A stretch of 64,000 nt of DNA from Stenotrophomonas pavanii (lineage in GTDB: Bacteria > Pseudomonadota > Gammaproteobacteria > Xanthomonadales > Xanthomonadaceae): NCBI RefSeq assembly GCF_900101175.1, contig NZ_FNFQ01000002.1, positions 62,001 through 126,000 on the forward strand, written 5' to 3'. The position numbers and the translations under genes are program-made. Below, piece by piece: positions 17,495 to 25,321 of the stretch (position 1 is the first letter of the stretch; the number at the start of each line of letters is the position of its first letter). The notes under the pieces are model-generated. The model worked only from the letters and a program-made list of their open reading frames with translations. It made no database searches and had not been told where the DNA came from.

Positions 17495-19510
17495 ATGAAC
17501 AACGGTGCGCGCGTGCCTCGTGGACATGTCCTGGGCATCCTGGTGGCTCTCACGCTGCTCGACTCCGGCACTGCACTGGCTTCCAGTACTGCTGCTTCGC
17601 AGCGCACCCCGCCAGCGAGTGCGAGCAGGGCTACCGAGGACCTCAACCGTCGCGTTCTCTCCGAGCTCGATTTCAGTGATCGTGCAGACTTCGACTCGGC
17701 CAATCGCGGATTGATCGCTCCGTTTGACGGGATCATCCGTGGCGACAAGGGCCAAGTCGTATGGGATATGCACTCCTACGCTTTCCTGCATGAAGAAGCA
17801 GCGCCGGCCACAGTGAACCCCAGCCTGTGGCGGCAGGAGCGCCTGAACCGCATTGCGGGACTCTTCAAGGTGACAGATCACGTTTACCAGGTGCGCGGGC
17901 TGGACCTGTCGAACATGACGATTATTGAGACGCCCAACGGGCTGGTCATCATCGACCCCCTCGTCTCAACGGAAACGGCCAAGGCTGCGCTGGATCTCTA
18001 TCGAGCCCATGTAGGGCAGCTGCCCGTAAAGGCGGTGATCTACTCGCACTCCCATGTTGATCACTACGGTGGCGTAAAGGGCATCGTCGACGAGCGTGAC
18101 GTCCAGCGGGGAAGCGTTCGGATCTATGCGCCGGCAGGCTTCATGGAGCACGCGGTTTCCGAAAACGTCTATGCGGGCAATGCCATGACCCGTCGCGCAC
18201 AGTACATGTACGGCGCGTTGCTGCCCAAGGGCGTACAAGGCCAGGTGGGTGCGGGGCTGGGCAAAACGACGTCGCGCGGGACTGTAAGTCTGATCGCGCC
18301 GACCGATATCATCGGCTCCGGCGGGCAAGCGGTGGAAAGCGTGACCATTGATGGCCTGCAGCTCGAGTTCCAGCTGACGCCAGGTACGGAGGCGCCAGCG
18401 GAGATGAATGTCTACGTGCCGCAGTATCGCGCCCTTGGCATCGCAGAAAACGCAACGAGAACGCAGCACAACGTGCTGACCATTCGTGGCGCCCAGGTCC
18501 GGGACCCAAAGGTCTGGTCGGAGTATCTGGACCAGACCATCAGCCGCTATGCAGCACGTTCGGACGTGGTATTCGCGCAGCACCATTGGCCCACCTGGGG
18601 TGGGGCGGAGATCACCACCTTCCTGTCCGACCAGCGGGACATGTACCGGTACATCCACGACCAGACATTGCGGCTGGCCAACCGTGGCATGACGCCACTG
18701 GAGATTGCCGACACCCTGAAAGAACTGCCCGAGCCGCTGCGGAAACGTTGGTACAGCCGCGGATACTACGGCACGCTGTCTCACAATGTGAGAGCGGTCT
18801 ACCAGCGCTATCTCGGCTACTACGACGGCAACCCCGCCAATCTCAATCCGCTGCCACCTTCGGATGTCGCGCAGCGTTACGTTGATTTCATGGGGGGCGA
18901 ATCGGCAGTACTGGAGAAGGCACGGCGTTCTTTTGAACAGGGTGACTATCGCTGGGTCGCTGAAGTAGCCAAACACATTGTGTTCGCCAATCCGGATTCG
19001 CGCGAAGGACGCGCACTCCTGGCAGATGCGTTGGAGCAGATGGGATACCAGAGCGAGGCGGGCACATGGCGCAACGCCATGTTGATGGGAGCACTTGAGC
19101 TGCGCGATGGCGTACCGAAGGGCGGTGCCACCACCGCATCACCTGACGTGCTGAAGGCCATGACCGTCGGCATGCTGTTCGACTATCTCGCGATACGCCT
19201 GGACGGACCTGCGGCTGCAAGGGCAGGGAACGCAACCATTGCCTGGATCATTCCAGATTCCAAGGACCGCTACTTGATGACGCTGCGGTCGGGCGCGCTC
19301 TCGTATCGGCCGCTCGCTAACCAGGACCAGGCAGACGCGACCGTAGAGCTTCCCCGGAGCACACTCAACCAGCTTGTCATGGGGGCACAGCCGGCGCACG
19401 AGCTGCTCGCCGGGCCGGCCGTGAAGCTGCATGGCAAGCGATCCGCAGTCGAGAACCTGTTTGCGAACGTAGAAACGTTCGACGTCATGTTCAACATCGT
19501 AACCCCATGA
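17495..19510 (+). CDS. Periplasmic alkyl/aryl sulfatase (SdsA-type metallo-beta-lactamase fold)
   Basis: 671 residues with signal peptide (VLGILVALTLLDSGTALAS) and GAGGGA-like ribosome site. The metal-binding motif is YSHSHVDHYGG at about 184-194 (HxHxDH), with further ligands in QHHWPTWGG; EMNVYVPQYRALGIAEN is also characteristic. The C-terminal part resembles the SCP2-like lipid-binding domain of SdsA1, and the length agrees with that family. The enzyme hydrolyses alkyl sulfates such as dodecyl sulfate to alcohol and sulfate. It overlaps the next gene by 4 nt, so the two are co-translated. Confidence 0.93.
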   Translation: MNNGARVPRGHVLGILVALTLLDSGTALASSTAASQRTPPASASRATEDLNRRVLSELDFSDRADFDSANRGLIAPFDGIIRGDKGQVVWDMHSYAFLHEEAAPATVNPSLWRQERLNRIAGLFKVTDHVYQVRGLDLSNMTIIETPNGLVIIDPLVSTETAKAALDLYRAHVGQLPVKAVIYSHSHVDHYGGVKGIVDERDVQRGSVRIYAPAGFMEHAVSENVYAGNAMTRRAQYMYGALLPKGVQGQVGAGLGKTTSRGTVSLIAPTDIIGSGGQAVESVTIDGLQLEFQLTPGTEAPAEMNVYVPQYRALGIAENATRTQHNVLTIRGAQVRDPKVWSEYLDQTISRYAARSDVVFAQHHWPTWGGAEITTFLSDQRDMYRYIHDQTLRLANRGMTPLEIADTLKELPEPLRKRWYSRGYYGTLSHNVRAVYQRYLGYYDGNPANLNPLPPSDVAQRYVDFMGGESAVLEKARRSFEQGDYRWVAEVAKHIVFANPDSREGRALLADALEQMGYQSEAGTWRNAMLMGALELRDGVPKGGATTASPDVLKAMTVGMLFDYLAIRLDGPAAARAGNATIAWIIPDSKDRYLMTLRSGALSYRPLANQDQADATVELPRSTLNQLVMGAQPAHELLAGPAVKLHGKRSAVENLFANVETFDVMFNIVTP

Positions 19511-20409
19511 GCACCTGCCTCCGTCCCCTGGCCGCGCTCGCCGTTGCGCTTGCCGCAGTCGGGGCGCAGCCCGACGCGCGCGCCGATGGGGCGCGCGATT
19601 GGGAGAACGTTCCCATAGATACCAACCTGCTGTTCGTCTACTACACGTATGCGCGCAACGAAATCGCTTTCGACCCGTCGCTTCCGGTCGATGGCGCCCA
19701 GATTGAATCCCAGCTGGGAATCATTCGCTATGCGCGCACCTTCGCTCTGGGCGACCGCATCGCGGGCGTCCAGGTCTTGGCGCCCTATGGGAAGGTAACC
19801 GGCAGTATCGGGGGCACACCGCTGCGCACATCCGCCTCCGGCATGGGCGATGCCACGGGAATCTTCCTGGTCAACGTGTTCGGGGCGCCCGCACTCACTC
19901 CGCAGGAATTCCGGGCCTGGGACGCCGGCGCCTACCTAACCGCGTCCGTCGCCGTTACCGCGCCCACGGGCAGCTATGACCGGGATTCCATCCTGAATCT
20001 GGGGAAAAACCGCTGGTCCTACAAGCCTCAGTTGGCGTATGGGCTGCCTCTGGGTGAGGGGACACTGCTGGCCATCAACGGCAACGTTCAATTCTATGGT
20101 GATGCGGAAAAGCCCGGAGAGGCTGCGTTGGAGCAGAGGCCGCTCTACGGGTTGGATCTGCATCTAAGCAGGGATGTGGGCGAACGGGTCTGGCTGTCGG
20201 TAGATGCCAATTACGCACACGGCGGCAGGACCGGCTCCGGCGGCGCATGGAAAGACAACGGCCAGCGGACCTTGAAGATGGGCGTGAGTGGCAATTACGC
20301 GTTTTCGCCTCGAGTCGGGTTGAGCGTATCGGCCAATCGCACCGTTCTCAGGCGGGATGTCACACCGGCAGCGACGACTGTGTCGGTCAACTGCAGCTTC
20401 GTGTTCTGA
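19507..20409 (+). CDS. Outer-membrane channel-like protein (phenol MetA-pathway 'transporter' family)
   Basis: 300 residues with signal peptide (LAALAVALAAVGAQPDARA). Alternating beta-barrel-type strands follow, such as YLTASVAVTAPTGSYDRD, LAINGNVQFYGD and VWLSVDANYAHGG, and the protein ends in aromatic Phe (NCSFVF), the outer-membrane barrel C-terminal signal. The pattern DSILNLGKNRWSYKPQLAYGLPLG fits the MetA-pathway phenol degradation-like family. Coupled to the alkylsulfatase by a 4-nt overlap, it probably admits or exports the surfactant substrate; that is inference. Confidence 0.85.
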   Translation: MSTCLRPLAALAVALAAVGAQPDARADGARDWENVPIDTNLLFVYYTYARNEIAFDPSLPVDGAQIESQLGIIRYARTFALGDRIAGVQVLAPYGKVTGSIGGTPLRTSASGMGDATGIFLVNVFGAPALTPQEFRAWDAGAYLTASVAVTAPTGSYDRDSILNLGKNRWSYKPQLAYGLPLGEGTLLAINGNVQFYGDAEKPGEAALEQRPLYGLDLHLSRDVGERVWLSVDANYAHGGRTGSGGAWKDNGQRTLKMGVSGNYAFSPRVGLSVSANRTVLRRDVTPAATTVSVNCSFVF

Positions 20410-20456
20410 GGCTGCACCGGACTCGTCCTGCAGATACGGGGCGCAGGGTTGTCTGT

Positions 20457-20475
20457 ATTAACGTGACGCATCACG
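20457..20475 (+). repeat. 19-bp direct repeat, left copy
   Basis: ATTAACGTGACGCATCACG; the right copy at 29593-29611 differs at one position. The core GTGACGC(A/G)TCAC is itself palindromic, so it could be a protein-binding site as well as a flanking repeat. It lies 48 bp after the channel gene stop and just before recombinase remnants, so it is a candidate island boundary. Confidence 0.6.
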
Positions 20476-20755
20476 GGCTTCAGGCGGCGATGGCCCCGAG
20501 GGCTCCCGTAATCCTTGGTCCTGAAAGCAAAGGGCCACGCGCTCGCGCGACGGGAGCCCCCGAAGTCTCGATATCAAGCCGCTGCAAGTTGCTATTCCGG
20601 ACAAGCGCAGCTTTAGCGCGTACCGGCAGGCATGCTGAACGCGTTCTCGGGTGCTCTGCGGCCAGCCCAGCAGAGGCGCAGGAGCGGTAGAGTGAGGGGA
20701 ACTTCGATCAAGAGCCGTAATCGCCAGAATCGGGGCGATGGCTTGCCGACCGTAA

Positions 20756-20771
20756 CATAATATACATTATG
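20756..20771. repeat. AT-rich inverted repeat
   Basis: CATAAT, spacer ATAC, ATTATG: perfect 6-bp arms in an otherwise GC-rich region. It lies just upstream of recombinase-like coding sequence. It may be an operator or part of a promoter of the former recombinase gene. Confidence 0.45.
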
Positions 20772-20831
20772 CGAAATGCTGTATCGGGCTGTGGCCGCGT
20801 TCGTGTCCTCGGCGTGGCAATGGTGTCAGTA

Positions 20832-20925
20832 CCAGCGCCCTGCGTTACTGGGCCGGCTGGCACGCGGCGCGCTGCGGCATCGAGTTGGAGCCGACCCAAC
20901 TAAAGTTGTTACGCCGCTCAACGTA
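20832..20925 (+). pseudogene. N-terminal remnant of a tyrosine recombinase
   Basis: In one forward frame this stretch reads NGVSTSALRYWAGWHAAR and then CGIELEPTQLKLLRRSTY before a stop. The pattern of Ser-Ala-Leu-Arg-Tyr-Trp-Ala with Trp-His-Ala-Ala-Arg is what I associate with the N-terminal SAM-like domain of phage/ICE integrases. No start codon with a ribosome site is obvious. The C-terminal catalytic part of a similar enzyme is about 670 bp downstream, separated by a reverse-strand gene fragment. Assignment of this fragment is from memory of the family. Confidence 0.45.
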
Positions 20926-21071
20926 TTAGTGCTACTTCTCTGAAGTTCGCGCCTCCATCAAGTAAGTAGCGCCATTAGTTGGCGTCCACTAGGCTCGACT
21001 GCAGTAGCCGAGGTGATTCGGCTCGCCTTCTGGAGGCGAGCCTTCCAAGTAAAAGTGCTACTTCAGCGCGC

Positions 21072-21590
21072 TCATTGCTTCGGCCGCTTGCGTTTCGGCC
21101 TAACATCAGCAGCGATGCGAACTTCTTTGGATCGCTTGAATGCAACTTCCAGCTGAGCTGGCAAATCTCGAAGCCCTGAAAGTTGTCCCTCGAGCGCGTC
21201 ACATCTGCCGCGCAGGATATCGGCAGACTGACTGGCCGTGGCGGCCGCTGCTTGGGCGGTCTGGATATCCTGGCGCAGCTGCTTCTCAAGAGCTCTGTGT
21301 TGCTCGGATGCCTTGCTTAGCTGCACCTGGAGTTCTTTCACCTCCTGTCGGGCGCGATCAACATCGCTGAGCGCCCGATTCTCGACAGATCTGGTGTACT
21401 CGGCCCAGTCTTCTCGCTCAGATTTCGCCGTTTCTAGCGCCTCATGAAGCCTGGCGTCGAGTTGCTGTCTCGATGCTTCATTTCGATCGGCTCTTCGAAG
21501 CTCGACATCCCGCTGCTCTACAAGCTCTGACATCTGCAGACGGAGCTGGTCAACCAATCGCTGTAGCTCTGCAGCTTGCGTATCGGCGAA
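21072..21590 (-). pseudogene. KfrA-like coiled-coil DNA-binding protein, 3' fragment
   Basis: About 170 C-terminal residues remain: a continuous heptad-rich helix (LQRLVDQLRLQMSELVEQRD to AEYTRSVENRALSDVDRARQ and LRGRCDALEGQLSGLRDL) ending in a basic tail KRKRPKQ. This resembles the coiled-coil part of KfrA-type plasmid/ICE proteins. The frame continues to 21890, but beyond about 21590 it is antisense to integrase sequence, so the N-terminal DNA-binding domain has been lost at a junction. It is probably a relic of a mobile element. Confidence 0.6.
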
Positions 21591-22010
21591 GAGGGCTATA
21601 TCTACCGTCTGGAGCACAGCAAGACCCAGCAGGCCGGCGTCACCGCAACCTCGACACCGGACAAGCCGGTGCTGGATCGGGCTGCCCTCGCCCTGCAGGA
21701 TTGGCTGGAGGCGTCTGGGATCACCGAAGGGGCAATCTTCCGGCGGCTGTGGAAACAGCGGGTCGGCCCTGCCCTGTCCCCGGCCGCCGTGGGTGAGATC
21801 GTGCAGCGGCGGGCGCGCCTCGCGGGATTGGAGGGGGATTTTGGCGGGCACAGTTTGCGGTCGGGGTTCGTGACCGAGGCCAGCCGCCAAGGCGTGGCGC
21901 TACCGGCGTTCATGCAACTGACCGAGCATCGCTCGGTGTCGAGTGTCGTGGGGTACTTCCAGACCGGCGGAGCTACAGCAAATCCAGCAGCTCGACTGTT
22001 GGAGGATTGA
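21591..22010 (+). pseudogene. Tyrosine recombinase/integrase, C-terminal fragment
   Basis: About 140 residues (GYIYRLEHSKTQQAG onward). The catalytic HxLR box is seen in GGHSLRSGFVTEASRQG, followed by LTEHRSVSSVVGYF with Tyr as the likely nucleophile and the tail NPAARLLED. The upstream catalytic Arg region and N-terminal domain are missing. The sequence joins a reverse-strand KfrA-like fragment at about 21570-21600, which marks a rearrangement. It is non-functional as it stands. Confidence 0.75.
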
Positions 22011-22047
22011 TTGCCTTGAGCGTACTATGGATTTGGGGCGCTATCAC

Positions 22048-22160
22048 CGAAAGCGGCCGGCAAGGCGCTGAACGAGCACCCCTGGATGGCGCAAGCGATC
22101 GGTTGCTTCCAGGCCGGCGAGATCACCCAAAACCCCGCGGCCCGCATGTGCTCGACGGCG
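22048..22160 (+). pseudogene. Second integrase C-terminal remnant
   Basis: Immediately after the first fragment, another forward reading frame gives EHPWMAQAIGCFQAG, EITQ and NPAARM. This parallels the first fragment's ending (VVGYFQTG, GATA, NPAARL). It therefore looks like the extreme C-terminus of a second, diverged recombinase. In the nucleophile position Tyr is replaced by Cys. No start or upstream part is present. Confidence 0.5.
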
Positions 22161-22211
22161 ATGCGGAAGCCGCCCGCTAGACTGCATCGTTCCCGTTCAG
22201 GAGTGTTACGC

Positions 22212-23621
22212 ATGGAGGCCGGCCATAAGTCTGCGGGGGTTACTGAAACCGAGCGCATGCTCGCGGACTTCTGCGAGCGCTCCTTCCTGAAGTTGTGGAC
22301 CTACCCGAACCCGTATAAGGACGACGGCAAGGAGCTCTGCGACGTCCTGGCGGCTTTTGGTGACCACATCTTCGTCTTCTTCGATCGCGAGAAGGCCTAT
22401 GGGGAGAACCCGGACACCGATCCCCTGATTGCCTGGGACCGCTGGAAGCGACGCGCGATCGATCGCCAGATCATTACCGCCCACGGCGCCGAGCGCTATC
22501 TGCGCAGTGGCCGCCCCATCTACCTCGATGCCAAGCTGACCGTGCCGTTCCCGTTGTCTGTCGACCCGGCGGCCACCGTCCACAAGATCGTGGTGGCACA
22601 CGGTGCCAAGAACGCGTGCGCGCGTAGCTCTGAGCAGAACATCTACGGCAGCTTGGCCATCACCTACTGCGATCCGGACAAGGGCCACGCACCGCGCCCT
22701 TTCCACGTCGACCTGGACCGGCAGGATCCGGTGCACCTGTTCGACAGCCACAACCTCCCAATCATCCTGGGCGAGCTCGATACGATCAGCGACTTCTCAC
22801 GCTACCTCGATGAGAAAGTTCGAGCCATCCGACGTTTCGACGTTCTGGCGTACTGCGGCGAAGAAGATCTGCTCGGGCACTACCTATTCAACTTCGACCA
22901 GGCGACGAATGTGCATAGGATCGGCTCCGACGAGCCGGTCACCGGGGTGATGATCGGCGAAGGCGAATGGCACGGCTTCGTGAACTCCGCCCTGTATCAG
23001 AACACCAAGCGCGAAGACGAGGTCTCCTACTTCTGGGACGAGCTGATCCAGCGCACCTGCCAGAATCTGCTGGACGGCACCTTGGGCGGCAACGCCGACC
23101 TGCTCCGCGGCCAGAGCGCCATCGCCGAGATGGTGAAGGAACCGCGGTTCGTGCGACGCGCCCTGTCGAGCAAGATTCGCGAGAACGTCATCAACTTTCC
23201 CAACACTGGCGGGTTGACGCGTCACGTGTCCTTGATGCCTTCGTTCTATCCGGAGGTCGGCTACGTCTTCTTCCAGTTGCGCGCGCCCGAGGCGATCCGC
23301 GCGCAGCCCGACTATCTCGACAAGCGTCGCACTTTGCTCGAGATCGCGTGCGGCGCGGCGCGCAACAAGTTCCCGCACCTGCACAAGGTGATCGGCATCG
23401 GCATGGACGCGCCGAAGTTCGCCGGGAACACCAACTCCGAGGACTTCATCCTCATGCCCGGCGAGCCGTGGCCGGACGACGTCCGCGATCACTACCAGGC
23501 GCTGAATGAGGATTGGTGCTTCTTCGACACACCGCAGCTTCAAAAGTACGAACAGACAGTCACCCAGTTTGTCCCACCGAAGGCTGCTCTCGTCGGTGAA
23601 AAGCTTGGGCGCAATGAATAG
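22212..23621 (+). CDS. Predicted nuclease-like protein; C-terminal SEC-C motif cut off by in-frame TAG
   Basis: 469 residues from ATG 22212, preceded by AGGAG. The N-terminal block [38 protein letters not shown] and REK has the Glu...Asp...(D/E)xK-like spacing of restriction-endonuclease folds. I do not recognise the rest; motifs include [33 protein letters not shown] and [18 protein letters not shown]. It ends GRNE-TAG, and the very next in-frame codons encode [15 protein letters not shown], a SEC-C zinc motif, to a TGA at 23667-23669. The original protein almost certainly included that motif. Context (integrase remnants, a second nuclease-like gene) points to defence. Function is inferred. 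Confidence 0.75.
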   Translation: MEAGHKSAGVTETERMLADFCERSFLKLWTYPNPYKDDGKELCDVLAAFGDHIFVFFDREKAYGENPDTDPLIAWDRWKRRAIDRQIITAHGAERYLRSGRPIYLDAKLTVPFPLSVDPAATVHKIVVAHGAKNACARSSEQNIYGSLAITYCDPDKGHAPRPFHVDLDRQDPVHLFDSHNLPIILGELDTISDFSRYLDEKVRAIRRFDVLAYCGEEDLLGHYLFNFDQATNVHRIGSDEPVTGVMIGEGEWHGFVNSALYQNTKREDEVSYFWDELIQRTCQNLLDGTLGGNADLLRGQSAIAEMVKEPRFVRRALSSKIRENVINFPNTGGLTRHVSLMPSFYPEVGYVFFQLRAPEAIRAQPDYLDKRRTLLEIACGAARNKFPHLHKVIGIGMDAPKFAGNTNSEDFILMPGEPWPDDVRDHYQALNEDWCFFDTPQLQKYEQTVTQFVPPKAALVGEKLGRNE

Positions 23622-23669
23622 TGCCCCTGTGGATCAGGCAAGAAGCACAAGAAGTGCCACGGCGCGTGA
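23622..23669 (+). other. Orphaned SEC-C zinc-motif codons downstream of TAG
   Basis: These codons are in frame with the upstream gene and separated only by TAG at 23619-23621. They read [15 protein letters not shown] then TGA. SEC-C motifs normally read [18 protein letters not shown], so GRNE plus one sense codon plus this stretch restores a complete motif. This indicates a recent nonsense mutation, readthrough, or a sequencing error. Confidence 0.8.
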
Positions 23670-23709
23670 CCCATGCGCCGGCAGGGATACCGCCTGATAT
23701 CCTAGTCAC

Positions 23710-25080
23710 ATGCATCCAATTTCCCTGCCCCGGTTCAATGCGTTGGCGGCGTGGTGCCGCTTCGGCCCTTCCATGTGGATTCTGGACGAGGTCGCCTGGT
23801 TTGAATCGGCCGACGGGCAGCTACTTGGGGTGATCGTGCGTGACCGCACCGACGGCGACTTCCTCGGCATCTACTTGGCCCAGGATCGCGTCGGGCGGTT
23901 CCGCCAGATCACCCAGACCGACGCCTTTTTCGATACCGCCGAGGCTGCCGCAGCCGCGCTCGTGGGCGGAGCCCCGGCGTTGTTGACCCGCCTCGAGGCC
24001 GAACGTGGCCAAGGCGACGAAGGGCCCGCGTCGGTAGATTTCTTCCGGCTCGAGGTGGAGCGTGAACGCCTGCATCCGAGCTTCGCCATACTCTTGGATA
24101 AAGAAGGATTCAGTCCGGCACGCGCTATCGTCGAGGCGATGATGCGCTGGTACGAGGACGTCGACGGCAACTTCATCGAGCAGTTTCAGACCCGTGCCTT
24201 CGACGCGCGACTGCTCGAGCTCTATACGTACGCAATGCTCGTCGAGAATGGCTTTGAGCTCACACGCGAGCATGAAGCGCCCGACTTCCTCGCCCGGGAT
24301 ATCCTCGGCACGATCGCGGTAGAAGTCACTACCGTCAATCCGACCCAGGACAGTCAGGGCAATCTGCAGGCACCACCGGAGATCTCGACAGAGGACGAGC
24401 GGCTTGCCTACCTCAAGCACTACATCCCAATCAAGTTCGCCGGTGCGCTGAAGAAGAAGCTCCGCAAGGCGTACTGGAACCTGCCGCATGTCACCGGCAA
24501 GCCATTGGTATTCGTCATTCAGGACTTCCATGCGCCGGCGGCGATGACATTCGCGCGCGGCGGGTTGATCAACTACCTATACGCATACGAGCACAATGCA
24601 TACCACGACGTGGACGGAAGGCTCGTCGTGGTGGCGACCAAGGTGGAAGAGCATCGTTGGAGCGACAGGAGGGCGGCGTCAGGGTTTTTCGATCTGCCCG
24701 GGGCCGAGCATGTTAGCGCCGTGATCTTCAACAGCGGCGCGACGCTGCCGAAGTTCAACCGGATAGGCTACGTAGCCGGTTTCGGTTCCCGGCGGGTCCG
24801 GATGATTCGCCACGGCACCGTCTGGAACCCCGCCCCAGACGCGGCCGAACCGATCCCCTTCGCAGTGCGCGTCGACGATTCGGACTATGCCGAATCGTGG
24901 ACCGAAGGCCTGGACGTTTTTCACAACCCACGCGCGGCAATTCCGCTCAACCCTGAGCATTTTCCGGCGGCCGTGCACCATTACCTGCAGGCGGACGGCA
25001 CCATCAATTCCGTTCAGTCGGCCGACCTCGTGCAGCCGTTGGCCTCCTGGACGCAGATTTTCATTTCTGAAGATATCTAG
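23710..25080 (+). CDS. Uncharacterised protein with PD-(D/E)xK-like core
   Basis: 456 residues from ATG 23710. The middle contains LLELYTYAMLVENGFELT, then APDFLARDILGTIAVEVTTVNP. That is Glu in a helix, PD, and 13 residues later ExT, the geometry of a PD-(D/E)xK nuclease with Thr replacing the usual Lys. Other parts are SWTEGLDVFHNPRA and AEHVSAVIFNSGATLPKFNRIGY. I cannot name the family. It lies 41 bp after the SEC-C remnant on the same strand, so the two nuclease-like genes probably form a unit. The start has no strong ribosome site. Confidence 0.72.
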   Translation: MHPISLPRFNALAAWCRFGPSMWILDEVAWFESADGQLLGVIVRDRTDGDFLGIYLAQDRVGRFRQITQTDAFFDTAEAAAAALVGGAPALLTRLEAERGQGDEGPASVDFFRLEVERERLHPSFAILLDKEGFSPARAIVEAMMRWYEDVDGNFIEQFQTRAFDARLLELYTYAMLVENGFELTREHEAPDFLARDILGTIAVEVTTVNPTQDSQGNLQAPPEISTEDERLAYLKHYIPIKFAGALKKKLRKAYWNLPHVTGKPLVFVIQDFHAPAAMTFARGGLINYLYAYEHNAYHDVDGRLVVVATKVEEHRWSDRRAASGFFDLPGAEHVSAVIFNSGATLPKFNRIGYVAGFGSRRVRMIRHGTVWNPAPDAAEPIPFAVRVDDSDYAESWTEGLDVFHNPRAAIPLNPEHFPAAVHHYLQADGTINSVQSADLVQPLASWTQIFISEDI

Positions 25081-25321
25081 GCCCTGGACTGCAAGTGAGA
25101 ATCCAGGCATCCTCCGGATGAATTTTCCTTCGCTATCTACATCGCGAGATCCGCTTTCATCCAAGAACGGAAGCTCTCAGTGACTTGCGGCTGACCGAAA
25201 AGCCCCCTCCCCTACCGCTGCGGGATGCAGCGTGATTCATCAGTCGCAAGCAACACGTCCTCAGTTCTTCATCAGCCCACGCGTCTGAGCGACTGCTGCC
25301 CTTTGACTAAACAGATTAAAG

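Larger units (their letters stand above)
20410..20825. other. Gene-free stretch at left edge of accessory island
   Basis: I see no convincing gene here. The stretch holds the first 19-bp copy of a repeat (20457-20475) that recurs at 29593-29611, and a 16-bp inverted repeat CATAATATACATTATG at 20756-20771. It ends where recombinase-like coding sequence begins. The short reverse frame at 20708-20899 is rich in Arg and Pro and not convincing. Confidence 0.5.

Noticed and set aside
18000-18976. 336-codon reverse frame inside the alkylsulfatase gene (17966-18976)
   Set aside because: Antisense shadow of a well-conserved enzyme core.
20708-20899. 63-codon reverse frame
   Set aside because: Arg/Pro/Thr-rich, no ribosome site, overlaps recombinase-like codons on the other strand.
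21018-21043. Hairpin GGCTCGCC/GGCGAGCC as terminator of the KfrA-like fragment
   Set aside because: Stem is real but there is no T-run on either side and the gene itself is a fragment.
23710-23725. ATGCATCCAATT resembling the GCATCCAA promoter octamer
   Set aside because: It is the start of a coding sequence and has no CGTA element at the right distance.
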